The translations under genes and the position numbers were made by a program. DNA of 64,000 nt from Alteromonas antoniana (GTDB taxonomy: Bacteria > Pseudomonadota > Gammaproteobacteria > Enterobacterales > Alteromonadaceae), in contig NZ_JAESDH010000004.1 in the NCBI RefSeq assembly GCF_019249295.1, positions 124,001 to 188,000 on the forward strand, read 5' to 3'. Below, piece by piece: positions 47,332-56,214 of this stretch; position 1 is the stretch's first letter; each line of letters opens with the position of its first letter. The notes beneath the pieces are model-generated. The model was not told the DNA's origin and searched no databases. It worked only from the letters and a program-made list of their open reading frames with translations.

Positions 47332-47459
47332 AGAGCGTACTTACATGAAGTCAGTTTGACTAAAAGTCACTTATCACCCCTCATTGCGACAACCTTTGGC
47401 AAATTGCCCCGGTCAACCGGGGCGCTTGTATCTGGAAATATCGCAACTTGTTAAAGTAG

Positions 47460-48077
47460 TCAAACGAGCCTGTTACCCACCGCTTTCTTCATCATTTCAG
47501 GATGTGCCCGCAGATAAGAGGGGCGCTGGCGAATACGCGAGATGTATGCAGCAACTTTGGGTGATACCGCAATCCAGTCGAATTTTGCAGCGAAATCCAA
47601 CAGGCCACCAAACACGATATCTGCTGCAGTAAACTGATCGCCTAACGCCCAGCCACTGGCAGGGGTCATTTTCTCGATGGTATCCATTACCCGTGCCATG
47701 TCTCCCCAACCCACAGAGTACGCATCAGGATGTTCCATATTTGCTGATGCCAGAGAGAGTGCTGGCTCAATGGTGTTCCCGGCAACAAAGAGGTAGCGGT
47801 AATATACGCCTCGCTCGGGCGAGCCGACGTCCGGCGCCAGTCTTTTTTGCGGAAACTTATCTGCAAGGTATGCGCAAATGGCGGCGGTTTCTGTGACCAC
47901 TGCCTCGTCGTCAACCAGCGTGGGGAGTTTCTTCATCGGGTTTATGCGATGCAAACCGTCAAGGTTGCTATCCTTGCTGGCAAAATCTATCTGGATTTGT
48001 TCGTACTCTGCATTCAGTTCATTGAACATCCAGTCGATGGTGACGCTTCTGCTTCTTGGGTTAAAGTAAAGTTTCAT
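47460..48077 (-). CDS. Glutathione S-transferase family protein
   Basis: A 205-residue protein with an N-terminal thioredoxin-like GST domain (MKLYFNPRSRSVTIDWMFNEL, NPMKKLPTLVDDEAVVTETAAICAYLADKF) and a helical C-terminal domain (WALGDQFTAADIVFGGLL). The usual glutathione-activating residue would be in NPRSRS, so a Ser-type enzyme is likely. Divergent from a WYL/HTH regulator that probably controls it. Substrate unknown. Confidence 0.9.
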   Translation of the reverse strand: MKLYFNPRSRSVTIDWMFNELNAEYEQIQIDFASKDSNLDGLHRINPMKKLPTLVDDEAVVTETAAICAYLADKFPQKRLAPDVGSPERGVYYRYLFVAGNTIEPALSLASANMEHPDAYSVGWGDMARVMDTIEKMTPASGWALGDQFTAADIVFGGLLDFAAKFDWIAVSPKVAAYISRIRQRPSYLRAHPEMMKKAVGNRLV

Positions 48078-48207
48078 TGCCAGTATTCCTTTTCAATTAG
48101 TTAATGTTCTGTGTGAAGACAGGGGGGTCATGGGACATTTTTATTTGCGTTGCCGCCATATGAATAAGTGTATGGAGAATTGTGCCGCTTAATGGCATAT
48201 TAGATTG

Positions 48208-48942
48208 ATGACAAACCGTAGTTTTTCTCAACGCACCGACAGACGCAGCCGTTTAATTGGCTTATTGCAGTCTGAGGAGTACTGGCAAACCTCACAGCTG
48301 CGTGAGCATTTAGGTATTAGTCAGCGTACGCTGATGCGGGAATTAGCCGACTTGCGCGATGCGGGTTACCCGATTGAATCTGACCGGGGGCGGGGTGGCG
48401 GCGTTCGTCTTTCCGGACGGTGGGGCATAGAGCGACTGAATTTAAGCCACCGGGAAGTGGTTGAGCTGATTCTGTCTCTGGCCATAATGGAAAACCTGCA
48501 ATCGCCATTACTCACAGTAAATCTTAAGCACATTAAGCAGAAATTGTTTCAGGCGTTTCCACAGCAGCAACGTAATGCCGTAAGCGATATCCGCAAGCGC
48601 ATCATGGTTGGGAATAATGCCGCTGCTAACATTGCCACGCATTATCATTCTCCCTGTCAGGCAATTTCTGAGCAAATCGCCGAAGCATTCCTGGCTCGTC
48701 ATTTTCTGGAAATAGACTATCAGGCTGAAAATGCAGACATAACCCGCCGTGTGATAGAGGTGCATTATATACTTCTGAATTGGCCGATATGGTACATCAT
48801 TGCATGGGACCATCTACGCGATTCCACCCGGGTTTTCCGTTTTGACCGGGTTAAACAGGCCACCATTGCAGAGGGGCATTTCCGACCTCGCCCCAAAGAG
48901 ACTTTCTCAACGATTTACGCGCCGTTTTTTAAAACCATTTAG
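48208..48942 (+). CDS. HTH (DeoR/YafY-like) transcriptional regulator
   Basis: A 244-residue regulator. The N-terminal winged helix is RRSRLIGLLQSEEYWQTSQL then LGISQRTLMRELADLRDAGYPIE (about residues 14-60), followed by a RGRGGGVRL wing. The C-terminal part has a WYL-like segment (HYILLNWPIWYIIAWDHLRDSTRVFRFDRV), in which the usual W-Y-L reads WPIWYIIAW. WYL domains sense ligands such as nucleic acid. The start uses the ATG at 48208; the TTG one codon earlier is less likely. Confidence 0.85.
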   Translation: MTNRSFSQRTDRRSRLIGLLQSEEYWQTSQLREHLGISQRTLMRELADLRDAGYPIESDRGRGGGVRLSGRWGIERLNLSHREVVELILSLAIMENLQSPLLTVNLKHIKQKLFQAFPQQQRNAVSDIRKRIMVGNNAAANIATHYHSPCQAISEQIAEAFLARHFLEIDYQAENADITRRVIEVHYILLNWPIWYIIAWDHLRDSTRVFRFDRVKQATIAEGHFRPRPKETFSTIYAPFFKTI

Positions 48943-49265
48943 GGCTTTCCTTCCAGGCATTAATGGCCCTCTGCCTTTTCGCAATCAACGAAAACGTAGC
49001 TAGCGGTGTTAGTGCGATTGCCTGGCGCTGTATCTCATAAGAGGTTACTCGCTACAAGATTTTCTATTCCTGATATAGCCTTTTTGCGTAGCCCATTAAA
49101 GGCGTCCCGGTGTCATCCTGCAACCTTACAAATTTGTCATCTTCGTGTTGTTGATCGGCTGCTATGCCGCCAGCGTAACAATTAGCTGATTCGCAATATA
49201 AATCAATTATTTGCATCAGGCTGATTGCTGGTGCCCTTATCGACTGAGACAAGCAGGGATTATCA
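48943..49265. other. Non-coding stretch before the second RND operon
   Basis: No supported gene. A 62-residue minus-strand frame (49064-49252) opens with TTG and lacks a ribosome site; its KFVRLQDDTGTPLMGYA segment faintly recalls loops in type VI secretion PAAR-linked proteins but is too short to call. The RND operon promoter must be in this region. Confidence 0.4.
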
Positions 49266-50561
49266 ATGTCGCGACAACTCCATCAATCTTTTTTTTCTTT
49301 GGGTTCTGTACCACGTGGGTTCGCGTTCATCTTTGGCCTGTTTGCCTTACTGACGGTAACGGCCTGCAGCGATGATAAATCAGGTTCGCAGCAGGATGGT
49401 CAGGCCGCAGGCCCGCCGGGGGCTAGCCAGAAAGCAATGCCAGTGGGTTTTATCAGCATCAGCCCTGCGCGCATCGACTATACCGAAAAACTACCCGGGC
49501 GCGTTGTATCCTATCGTGTTGCGCAAATACGGCCGCAGGTTGGCGGGATCATTCAGGAGCGTCTGTTTGAAGAAGGGACGCTGGTGGAGGAAGGCGATCA
49601 GCTTTATCAGATTGCGCCTGAACGCTACCAGGCAGACCTTGAGATGGCCCAGGCTAATCTGGAAAGTGCAAAGGCTGCCGTAGCCAACACACAGTCAGTA
49701 GTGAATCGCTATGACAGTCTGGCCGCCAGCAAGGTACTAAGCGAACAGGAATTTGATAACGCCAAAACCGAACTTCAGCAAGCCAGAGCGGCGGTAAGCC
49801 AGGCTGAAGCGGAAGTGAAAAGCGCACAAATTAATCTGGCCTACACCAAAGTGTATGCCCCAATCAGCGGGTTCATCGGTCCTTCCACGGTAACCAAAGG
49901 CGCGCTGGTCACACAGCAACAGCAAGAGCCATTAGCGGTGATACGCCAGCTGGATCCGGTATATGTGGATTTGTCCCAGTCTGTTGGTGATGCGCAAAAG
50001 CTCAAAGCCCGCCTGATAGAATCCCGAATGCAGGAACGCGAAGATGAGAACTTCGAGGTAAGTTTGTTTTTGTCCGACTCCGACGAGCCCTATCCTCATA
50101 AAGGCAAGCTGGATGCAACCGATCTGGCGGTTGACGAACAGACCGGTGCCATTCGTCTGCGCTCTGTCTTTCCCAACCCTGAAAATCGTCTGTTGCCCGG
50201 CTTGTTTGTGCGCGCATCTATTGAAAACCTGGCCTCGTCTAAGGCGCTGGTAGTTCCACAGAAAAGTGTGCAAATTGGTGATGGCGGTGAGACGCATGTC
50301 TGGCTCGTCAGTAGTGACAATAAGGCTGTGAAACGGCGGATCACAACCGGCGTCGCGTATCAGAACAATTGGGTAATAGAAGATGGCTTAAACGAAGGCG
50401 ACAAGGTGATAGTTGAAGGCACTATGAACCTGCAGGAAGGTGCGCCGGTTAAACCCAGTAACGTTAATCAGAGCAGTGATAAACAAAGCCAGCAACAGCG
50501 CTCGTCAGGCAGCGATAAAGAGAACACAGAGAAGGCCGGATCATCACAGGGTGGGCGTTAA
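49266..50561 (+). CDS. RND efflux periplasmic adaptor (AcrA/MexA-like lipoprotein)
   Basis: A 431-residue membrane fusion protein. The signal peptide ends in the lipobox LTVTAC|SDD (Ser at +2). It shows LPGRVVSYRVAQIRPQVGGII, a long coiled-coil hairpin (about 115-185: NLESAKAAVANTQSVVNRYD), and the lipoyl half VYAPISGFIGPSTVTKGALV. A Gln/Ser-rich tail of about 40 residues ends the protein. AGGGA precedes the ATG. It joins the permease downstream to an outer membrane channel supplied from elsewhere. Confidence 0.94.
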   Translation: MSRQLHQSFFSLGSVPRGFAFIFGLFALLTVTACSDDKSGSQQDGQAAGPPGASQKAMPVGFISISPARIDYTEKLPGRVVSYRVAQIRPQVGGIIQERLFEEGTLVEEGDQLYQIAPERYQADLEMAQANLESAKAAVANTQSVVNRYDSLAASKVLSEQEFDNAKTELQQARAAVSQAEAEVKSAQINLAYTKVYAPISGFIGPSTVTKGALVTQQQQEPLAVIRQLDPVYVDLSQSVGDAQKLKARLIESRMQEREDENFEVSLFLSDSDEPYPHKGKLDATDLAVDEQTGAIRLRSVFPNPENRLLPGLFVRASIENLASSKALVVPQKSVQIGDGGETHVWLVSSDNKAVKRRITTGVAYQNNWVIEDGLNEGDKVIVEGTMNLQEGAPVKPSNVNQSSDKQSQQQRSSGSDKENTEKAGSSQGGR

Positions 50562-50564
50562 TTT

Positions 50565-53500
50565 ATGTTTTCAAAGTTCTTCATTGCCCGCCCCATCTTC
50601 ACTATTGTTATTGCGCTTCTGATCATTGGGGCCGGTATTTTCTCGGTAACCAGTTTGCCCCTTGAGCAATACCCAAGCATTGCGCCGCCCAAGGTATCTA
50701 TTTCTGCAACGTACCCGGGGGCGTCTGCGCAAACACTGGAGAATACGGTAACCCAGGTTATTGAGAAGAACCTGACCGGTATTGATAACCTCAGATATAT
50801 CCAGTCGCAGAGCTCTTCAGCAGGAACTGCCTCGATTACGCTGACATTTGAGCCCGGTACCGATCCGGATATCGCGCAGGTGCAAACGCAAAATAAAGTG
50901 TCGCAGGCCCAGTCATCGCTGCCGCCGGTGGTGCAGCAGCTTGGGGTAGCGGTGGAGAAAGCCGGTAGCAGTTACGCGCTTATCGTGAGCTTTTCTTCAA
51001 AAAGCGGCAACATGAACCGCAATGACATTTCTGATTTTCTGGTTTCCAACCTCGAAGAGCCATTAAGCCGCGTAAACGGGGTGGGGCAAATCCAGACGTT
51101 CGGGCCCGAGCACGCCATGCGTATCTGGCTCGATCCCCACGCCATGAACAACTTTAATATCACAACGCTGGATGTGATCAGTGCCATTGAAGAGCAGAAC
51201 GTACAGCTGGCGTCGGGAGAAATTGGGGGCGCGCCGTCGGTTGAAGGACAGCAGCTAAATGCGACGATCACAGCCCAGACTCTGCTCACCAGCCCCGAAG
51301 AATTCGAGCAGATCTTGTTATCAGTGAATTCAGATGGCTCTCATGTCTCGTTAGGCGATGTGGCCCGTATTGAAATTGGCGCCGAAAGCTATCGGGTGAT
51401 CGGGCGCTGGAACGGCCAGCCAGCCTCTGGTATCGCCATTGAATTATCGCCCTCAGCCAACGCACTGGAGACCATCCAGGCTGTTAAAGCGCGGGTGGAC
51501 GATTTTGACAATATTATTCCTGATGATCTTGAGATTCAGTATCCGGTAGACATTTCACCGTTTATCGAAGCCTCGATTTTTAACGTAGTGGAAACCCTTG
51601 GCATTGCCGTAGTGCTGGTGGTGCTGGTTATCTATATTTTCTTACAAACACTGCGGGCAACCTTTGTTCCCGCGGCCGCCATCCCCATCGTTTTGCTGGG
51701 CACGTTCGCCTTTCTCGCCATCATGGATTATTCCGTAAACGTACTGACGCTATTCGCGCTGGTGCTGGCTATCGGCATGCTGGTAGACGATGCCATCGTG
51801 GTAACAGAAAACGCCGAACGTAAACTCGAAGAAGATGATTCTCTTACTCCGAAAGAAGCGGCAAGACAGGCAATGAAAGAGATTTCGTCAGCGTTGTTAG
51901 GCACAACAGTTGTGATATGGGCGGTATTTCTGCCGATGGCGCTATTTGATGGCTCTGTGGGCGTAATATACCGCCAGTTCGCTATTACCATTTCAGCAGC
52001 AATGGGCTTGTCGTTGTTCGTGGCGCTGACCCTGTCACCGACACTATGCGCCATCTTTTTGGAGCAGGGGAAAAAAGAAAAGCACAGCGGCTTTTTTGGC
52101 TTGTTTAACCGTGGCTTTAACAAATTACGTGGTGGTCATGAACGGCTGCTAAACGGCACCCTGAATAATCGCATTATCCTGCCTGTCGTGTTTATTTCTG
52201 TGATAGTAGTGAGCGTGTTGATATTCCTTCGTATCCCTACTTCATTTTTACCTGAAGAAGACCAGGGACGGATGTTTACTCTGGTTACCGGTCCACCCAG
52301 TACCACGTTGCAACAAACCCGCGACAAAATTGAAAAAGTTGAGGATTTCTACCTGAATGACGCCGGCGACGCGGTGGAAGGGTTGTTTACCGCTGCCGGG
52401 TTCAGCTTTTCTGGGCAGGCGCAAAATGTCGGTATCGCCTTTGTGAAAATGAAAGACTGGGAAGACCGCGGCGAGGGTGGCAGTGTCTTCGAAATCCAGA
52501 AGAAAGCCACGCAGGCGTTATCGGGAGTGTCAGACGCGATGATCATTCCGCTTATTCCGCCACCGGTCAGTGCATTAGGAAATGCCAGTGGTTTTGAGTT
52601 TCAGCTTATCGACCAGGGCGGATTAGGGCATCAGGCGTTGGTGCAGGCGAGTAATCAGTTCCTGGCTCAGGCTAATCAGAGCCAGATGCTCACGGCGGTT
52701 CGTTTCAACGGATTATCTGACAACCCGCAATACAGTCTGGATGTTGACACGATTAAAGCGCGAGCATTAGGGGTTCCGATATCGACGATTAACCAGACAT
52801 TAAGTGCAGCGTTAGGTGGCGCGTATGTGAATGATTTCATCGAAAACGGACGCATCAAACGTGTTTACGTGCAGGCCGAAGACAAATACCGCATGCTGCC
52901 GGAAGATATTAACGACTGGTATGTACGTAATGAACAGGGCGGCATGGTTCAGCTTAAGGAAATTGCTTCTGGTGAGTGGACGTACGGTCCGCCCAAGCTT
53001 ACCCGTTTTAACGGTAGCTCTTCCCGTGAAATTCAGGGCTCGACCACGCCAGGGATAAGTTCGGGTGAAGCACTGCAGGAAGTGGAACGTATTGCAGACT
53101 CATTACCAGACGGTATCGATATCGCCTGGACGGGGCTGTCGTATGAAGAAAAGCAAAGTGGCAATCAAACCCTGCTGCTTTACAGCATTACCATTATCGC
53201 TGTGTTTATGATCCTGGCGGCATTATATGAAAGCTGGGCAATCCCGCTGGCGATTATGCTTACCGTTCCGTTTGGTATTTTTGGGGCTGTGCTTGCTACC
53301 TGGCTTACCGGACAAGCCAATGATGTGTATTTTCAGGTGGGCCTGTTAATGACAATTGGGCTGGCAGCAAAAAATGCCATTCTTATTGTGGAGTTTGCCC
53401 AGCATAACGTAAATGAGGGCATGGAACCTTTTGACGCGGCACTGACTGCGGCGAAACAACGTTTACGTCCCATTCTGATGACCTCACTGACCTTCATTCT

Positions 53501-53684
53501 GGGTGTTATGCCGCTGGCGTTTGCCGCCGGGCCGGGCTCTGGTGCGCAGAATGCAATCAGTATTGGTGTGCTGGGCGGGATCACCGCTACCACGTTATTT
53601 GTGGTGTTGTTTGCGCCTTACTTCTTCTTGTGGGTAAACCGGGTGTTTGGTCATACCGCCAAAACCAGTGAAAACCAAACATAA
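50565..53684 (+). CDS. RND efflux inner-membrane permease (AcrB/MexB-like)
   Basis: A 1039-residue HAE1-family proton/drug antiporter. The N-terminus FFIARPIFTIVIALLIIGAG, the proton-relay helix FALVLAIGMLVDDAIVVTENAERK with paired aspartates, and the second relay helix QVGLLMTIGLAAKNAILIVEFAQ are diagnostic. Starts three bases after the adaptor stop. No outer membrane factor gene follows, and the sigma-factor gene converges from the right. Paralogue of the permease at 18.1-21.3 kb. Confidence 0.96.
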   Translation: MFSKFFIARPIFTIVIALLIIGAGIFSVTSLPLEQYPSIAPPKVSISATYPGASAQTLENTVTQVIEKNLTGIDNLRYIQSQSSSAGTASITLTFEPGTDPDIAQVQTQNKVSQAQSSLPPVVQQLGVAVEKAGSSYALIVSFSSKSGNMNRNDISDFLVSNLEEPLSRVNGVGQIQTFGPEHAMRIWLDPHAMNNFNITTLDVISAIEEQNVQLASGEIGGAPSVEGQQLNATITAQTLLTSPEEFEQILLSVNSDGSHVSLGDVARIEIGAESYRVIGRWNGQPASGIAIELSPSANALETIQAVKARVDDFDNIIPDDLEIQYPVDISPFIEASIFNVVETLGIAVVLVVLVIYIFLQTLRATFVPAAAIPIVLLGTFAFLAIMDYSVNVLTLFALVLAIGMLVDDAIVVTENAERKLEEDDSLTPKEAARQAMKEISSALLGTTVVIWAVFLPMALFDGSVGVIYRQFAITISAAMGLSLFVALTLSPTLCAIFLEQGKKEKHSGFFGLFNRGFNKLRGGHERLLNGTLNNRIILPVVFISVIVVSVLIFLRIPTSFLPEEDQGRMFTLVTGPPSTTLQQTRDKIEKVEDFYLNDAGDAVEGLFTAAGFSFSGQAQNVGIAFVKMKDWEDRGEGGSVFEIQKKATQALSGVSDAMIIPLIPPPVSALGNASGFEFQLIDQGGLGHQALVQASNQFLAQANQSQMLTAVRFNGLSDNPQYSLDVDTIKARALGVPISTINQTLSAALGGAYVNDFIENGRIKRVYVQAEDKYRMLPEDINDWYVRNEQGGMVQLKEIASGEWTYGPPKLTRFNGSSSREIQGSTTPGISSGEALQEVERIADSLPDGIDIAWTGLSYEEKQSGNQTLLLYSITIIAVFMILAALYESWAIPLAIMLTVPFGIFGAVLATWLTGQANDVYFQVGLLMTIGLAAKNAILIVEFAQHNVNEGMEPFDAALTAAKQRLRPILMTSLTFILGVMPLAFAAGPGSGAQNAISIGVLGGITATTLFVVLFAPYFFLWVNRVFGHTAKTSENQT

Positions 53685-53764
53685 GTAGGAAAGCCGTTGA
53701 AAGAGACATTCGCTGAGTATCTTCATTACACTTCTGCGGCGCTACAGTGAAAATCGTTAGAGGC

Positions 53765-53793
53765 GAAGCCGAACATACGGTTTGTTCGGCTTC
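53765..53793. terminator. Stem-loop between convergent RND and sigma-factor genes
   Basis: GAAGCCGAACA (53765-53775) pairs with TGTTCGGCTTC (53783-53793) around seven bases. There is no T-run on either side, but its position between convergent gene ends suggests a transcript-end structure. Confidence 0.55.
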
Positions 53794-53840
53794 TACCGTG
53801 GACGATGGCAATTGCGAGCGTGAGTGTGTCGATCGGGGCG

Positions 53841-54944
53841 TTAAAAAAACGGCCTGCCACTGGCATAGAGTCCAACAAACATCGCGGCATTGCCGACGAT
53901 AAATCCCGCATAAAGCCCGAAACGGCCGCTGCTAAACCCAAATACACTTCGCGTCGGAGCCGCCTGACGCTGCTGTTGTTCATCTGTAATCATGTTCTGC
54001 ATCTTCATCGTTTGCACGAAAATAACGCCCATCATTAACTGATAAGTGATGACGGGGCCAACCCAACCTGACGTAAATTCATAGGCCGCAGCCCACAGAG
54101 CGCCGGTTATCAGAGTGGCAACGACGGTGCGATCACGTTCCTTTCTTAATGCCGCCTTGCGCTCTTCATCCTGCATATGCCGAAGCGGAATGCTGGCGCT
54201 GATATACACGGTAAGTGCACCTACGACGGCGGCAAGCATAGCGCCGCTAAGCAGCCACTTTACCGTACCCCAGAAACCGCCGCTGGTAGCGGCTCCAGTC
54301 GCAGCCTGCGCCGGCGTGCTGAATCCGCCACCAATAAGTGCTGTCGCACTGATTGCCATTGTCGGTGAAGTTGACAGGATAAGTGCACCATACTTGTCCA
54401 GCAGTTTCTCACGCAGGGACAAGCGCGCCCTGCGAAGTTGCTGGCGAACCGTATCGTCAGAGATGTTCAGCAGTCTCGCCACCTGGGCGCTGGATTGTTC
54501 TTCACGATAATACAACAATACAATTTCGCGGGTTTCTTTGGGGAGTTCATCGACAACGCGGGTCAGAATTTTCGCCTGCTGGTCGCGTGTGAATTCGGTT
54601 TCCACACTGTCATCGTCGTTACAGAATTGCGCAAACAAAACATCAGCTTCTTCACTGCTGGCGCGCTGCGACACTTTGTTATCTCTTAAATAGTTGAAGG
54701 CCGCATAGCGAGTTGACTGGCGCAGCCAGGGTAAAAAGCTGGCCGGGTTCTTCAGGGTATCTAACTTCTGCCAACACTGAATATACACCTGCTGCGTAAC
54801 TTCCTCGCTGGCATCAAGATCTTTCACCACGGCCAATGCAATACTGCTGATGGTGTTTCGTGTCGCTTCAATTAAACGGGTGAATGCACCATTGTCACCC
54901 TTCATAGCCAGCAGTACATCATTTTCCATAACGTGTGTACTCAT
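53841..54944 (-). CDS. Sigma-70 family (ECF-type) sigma factor fused to a multi-pass membrane domain
   Basis: A 367-residue fusion. Sigma region 2 is at about 10-95 (EEVTQQVYIQCWQKLDTL, FLPWLRQSTRYAAFNYLRD) and region 4 at about 125-182 (DELPKETREIVLLYYREEQS, ISDDTVRQQLRRARLSLREKL). Then a tail of about 185 residues has hydrophobic segments near 195-207, 229-250, 273-290, 297-313 and 341-362. Simple ECF sigma factors end near 190 residues, so the tail is extra and would tether the sigma factor to the inner membrane, perhaps as a built-in sensor or anti-sigma part. It begins two bases after the hydrolase stop, in one operon. Confidence 0.88.
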   Translation of the reverse strand: MSTHVMENDVLLAMKGDNGAFTRLIEATRNTISSIALAVVKDLDASEEVTQQVYIQCWQKLDTLKNPASFLPWLRQSTRYAAFNYLRDNKVSQRASSEEADVLFAQFCNDDDSVETEFTRDQQAKILTRVVDELPKETREIVLLYYREEQSSAQVARLLNISDDTVRQQLRRARLSLREKLLDKYGALILSTSPTMAISATALIGGGFSTPAQAATGAATSGGFWGTVKWLLSGAMLAAVVGALTVYISASIPLRHMQDEERKAALRKERDRTVVATLITGALWAAAYEFTSGWVGPVITYQLMMGVIFVQTMKMQNMITDEQQQRQAAPTRSVFGFSSGRFGLYAGFIVGNAAMFVGLYASGRPFF

Positions 54945-54946
54945 GA

Positions 54947-55834
54947 CTACTCTCCTAAAAACGCAGTAATGTGATTATTTAACCATGTGGGGTCATCAAA
55001 CATAATAAAATGACGGGATTCCGTATTCATGATTACCCTGGCATGCGGCGCCTGTGCAAGCTGCTCTTCATACAAAGACTTAGCATAAGCGTGTTCGGCT
55101 TGGTTTGTAAATGCACCCGAGGCACCGAGCAGCAGGATTGGCGTGTTATCTCCTGCTAGTAACGGACGTAAATCGCGGACCATTAGATCATGGGTGATCT
55201 GACCCACAGTGGCAGGATCTGACTGCGCTGCCAAATCCAGCACGTTTTGTTGTGCCTCTTTCGAAGTCGCCTGAATGGCAATGCCTAATTGTGTTTGCGC
55301 CAGCAGTTGTTCACGATTGAGCTGACGGTAAAGGTTGCGGATTTGTAAGGCCTGCGGACGAAGATCTTCTGGCGTAGTAGCATTCGTGCGGGTAAACACC
55401 GGGCCTATAAAGGGGAGTCCGTCCACCGATATGGTTTTTTTGATGGCCACCTGAGGATTGACTGTCAGCGCCAAAGCAATAAAGCCGCCGAAGCTATGAC
55501 CAATCACGACGGGAGAATGCAACTTCTCCTGATGGATATAATCGACGATTGCCTGTTCTATGTTTCGTGCCGTGGTGCCTTCAGTTTCGGGTGTTGCCCC
55601 AAAGCCTGCGACATTAACAATGTGTACCTGATAGTTTTTCGACAACGCTTTCGCCGTGCTTTGCCACACTGAACCATCAGACATGAGTCCCGGAATAAGA
55701 ATGACAGGTTGGCCACTGCCGACAGTATCGACTTTGATTATCGGGGTTGAATCATTTGCATAAGTTGACTGGCTCATTGAAAGAGCCGTTATCATGAAAG
55801 TGAAAGTCATCAGGTGTTTTATAAAAGTTTTCAT
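54947..55834 (-). CDS. Secreted alpha/beta hydrolase
   Basis: A 295-residue protein with a signal peptide (HLMTFTFMITALSMSQSTYA) and an alpha/beta hydrolase fold: oxyanion-hole region VILIPGLMSDGSVW, nucleophile Ser in VIGHSFGGFIAL, and late acid/base residues with His in SRHFIMFDDP. Substrate unknown; esterase or lipase-like. It is the first gene of an operon with the membrane-tethered sigma factor, and divergent from the Omp85-like protein. Periplasmic location suggests the operon deals with the envelope. Confidence 0.88.
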   Translation of the reverse strand: MKTFIKHLMTFTFMITALSMSQSTYANDSTPIIKVDTVGSGQPVILIPGLMSDGSVWQSTAKALSKNYQVHIVNVAGFGATPETEGTTARNIEQAIVDYIHQEKLHSPVVIGHSFGGFIALALTVNPQVAIKKTISVDGLPFIGPVFTRTNATTPEDLRPQALQIRNLYRQLNREQLLAQTQLGIAIQATSKEAQQNVLDLAAQSDPATVGQITHDLMVRDLRPLLAGDNTPILLLGASGAFTNQAEHAYAKSLYEEQLAQAPHARVIMNTESRHFIMFDDPTWLNNHITAFLGE

Positions 55835-56214
55835 TACCGTTTCCTTATTGATTTATCTGTTCAGAACAAAGAAACGGTCGTGTGGAAAAATGTGACACAC
55901 AAAACAACTATTTTTTAAAAAAGTAAGAGAATTCCGTATTTTTACAGATTCTCGAAATGCCAAATGCTCTTAGCGCAGAGCCAGCTTTCATATTTGAATA
56001 TCCGCTACATATTCATGCTTAGCTTTTACCAATTGAGCTGTGGCGGCGAAAAACATCCGACGAGGTTATTGGGGAGCCGTACTTAATGCGTTGCAGTAAA
56101 TGTAAGGCACTTATGCCTGAAAGAGTGTATTGCGCAAGAAAATGATGACCTTAAGACTGCCATAAGCTTATAACGTTACAGTCTGATGCAATTCGTTAAG
56201 AGCAGACGAGAGCT
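55835..56214. other. Divergent promoter region of the hydrolase-sigma operon and the Omp85-like gene
   Basis: About 380 bases with no gene. Both promoters must be here. AT-rich sequence lies near 55900-55990. No convincing -35/-10 pair or repeat was fixed by eye. Confidence 0.4.

Noticed and set aside
49064..49252. 62-residue minus-strand reading frame with a faint resemblance to type VI secretion PAAR-linked segments
   Set aside because: TTG start, no ribosome site, short, and no neighbouring secretion genes.
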